Positions 26,780-26,823 of a stretch of DNA of 26,823 bases are shown piece by piece. The notes under the pieces were generated by a model. The model was not told where the DNA came from, ran no database searches, and worked only from the letters and a program-made list of their open reading frames with translations. The stretch is from a virus. The stretch spans positions 1 through 26,823 of IMG/VR virus record IMGVR_UViG_3300031951_001027; one strand, 5' to 3'. Numbering within the stretch: the first letter of the stretch is position 1; every line of letters begins with the position of its first letter. Both the position numbers and the translations under genes were made by a program.

Positions 26780-26823
26780 ATGTACATACCAATCAAATTA
26801 CCGCCAGGGGTTTACAGAAACGG
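26780..26823 (+). CDS. Partial tail structural protein (N-terminus only)
   Basis: The last 44 bases begin a frame at ATG 26780 reading MYIPIKLPPGVYRN before the window ends. The opening PxKLPPGVYRNG is distinctive for a group of phage tail structural proteins that continue with a GTEYQ-like segment (from memory; unverified). It follows the jelly-roll gene by 8 bases and so appears to continue the tail module to the right. Without the rest, its role in the tail cannot be given. Confidence 0.6.
   Translation, partial: MYIPIKLPPGVYRN

Noticed and set aside
1-26823. Integrase, attachment site or tRNA genes suggesting a temperate phage
   Set aside because: None recognised on either strand by eye. 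The Cro-like regulator alone does not prove lysogeny; the flanks are unseen.

Overview
The window is a contiguous stretch of a tailed double-stranded DNA phage genome and carries no host genes. A P22-type portal, an SU10-type major capsid protein, an SU10-like adaptor and the absence of any tape-measure gene in the visible tail region point to a podovirus-like virion. A two-component Rz/Rz1 spanin, lipoprotein signal peptides and consensus TTATCCACA DnaA boxes point to a Gram-negative host, probably a proteobacterium. Base composition is close to balanced, and the gene content resembles phages known mainly from freshwater metagenomes (inference). Both ends are cut inside genes, so this is an internal piece of a larger genome. 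I saw no integrase, tRNA, CRISPR array or insertion sequence.

Layout. 1-879 (minus): five small early or accessory genes driven from a promoter near 912-939. 993-1193 (plus): a small helix-turn-helix regulator, overlapping at its 3' end the minus-strand single-stranded DNA-binding protein gene (1173-1742). 1854-6442 (plus): a replication operon with an SNF2-like helicase, a Cas4/RecB-like nuclease, a tiny membrane protein and a large primase-helicase. 6439-6690: a probable replication origin with eight 11-bp iterons, hairpins and three perfect DnaA boxes. 6646-7830: a Cys-rich protein, a VRR-NUC nuclease and the terminase small subunit. 7831-8140: a 310-bp noncoding region with three more DnaA-type boxes, a GC hairpin and an A-tract block. 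8141-10260: four small coupled genes and the terminase large subunit. 10293-17036: small basic proteins, a Cys-rich protein, a glycosyltransferase, a methyltransferase, portal, scaffold and major capsid protein, closed by an intrinsic terminator. 17083-21784: a second glycosyltransferase, the head-tail adaptor, and tail and receptor-binding proteins including a two-tier repeat protein. 21781-24572: a lysis cluster of many small membrane proteins, an inner-membrane lipoprotein, embedded Rz/Rz1 and a GH19 endolysin. 24608-26823: a zinc-metallopeptidase-like protein, a metallophosphoesterase, a two-helix membrane protein, a jelly-roll-like structural protein and the start of another tail gene.

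How it works together. Replication probably initiates at the iteron/DnaA-box region using the phage primase-helicase with host DnaA and perhaps a host polymerase, since no DNA polymerase is visible here. The nucleases, helicase and SSB would serve recombination and repair. The structural genes are tightly packed: about 19 junctions are 4-nt stop/start overlaps (ATGA, GTGA or TTGA), implying translational coupling over long transcripts. The most unusual items are the iteron/DnaA origin, the protein built of nine 20-residue repeats followed by five exact 10-residue repeats, the sugar- and methyl-modifying enzymes inside the structural operon, and the dense set of membrane microproteins in the lysis region.
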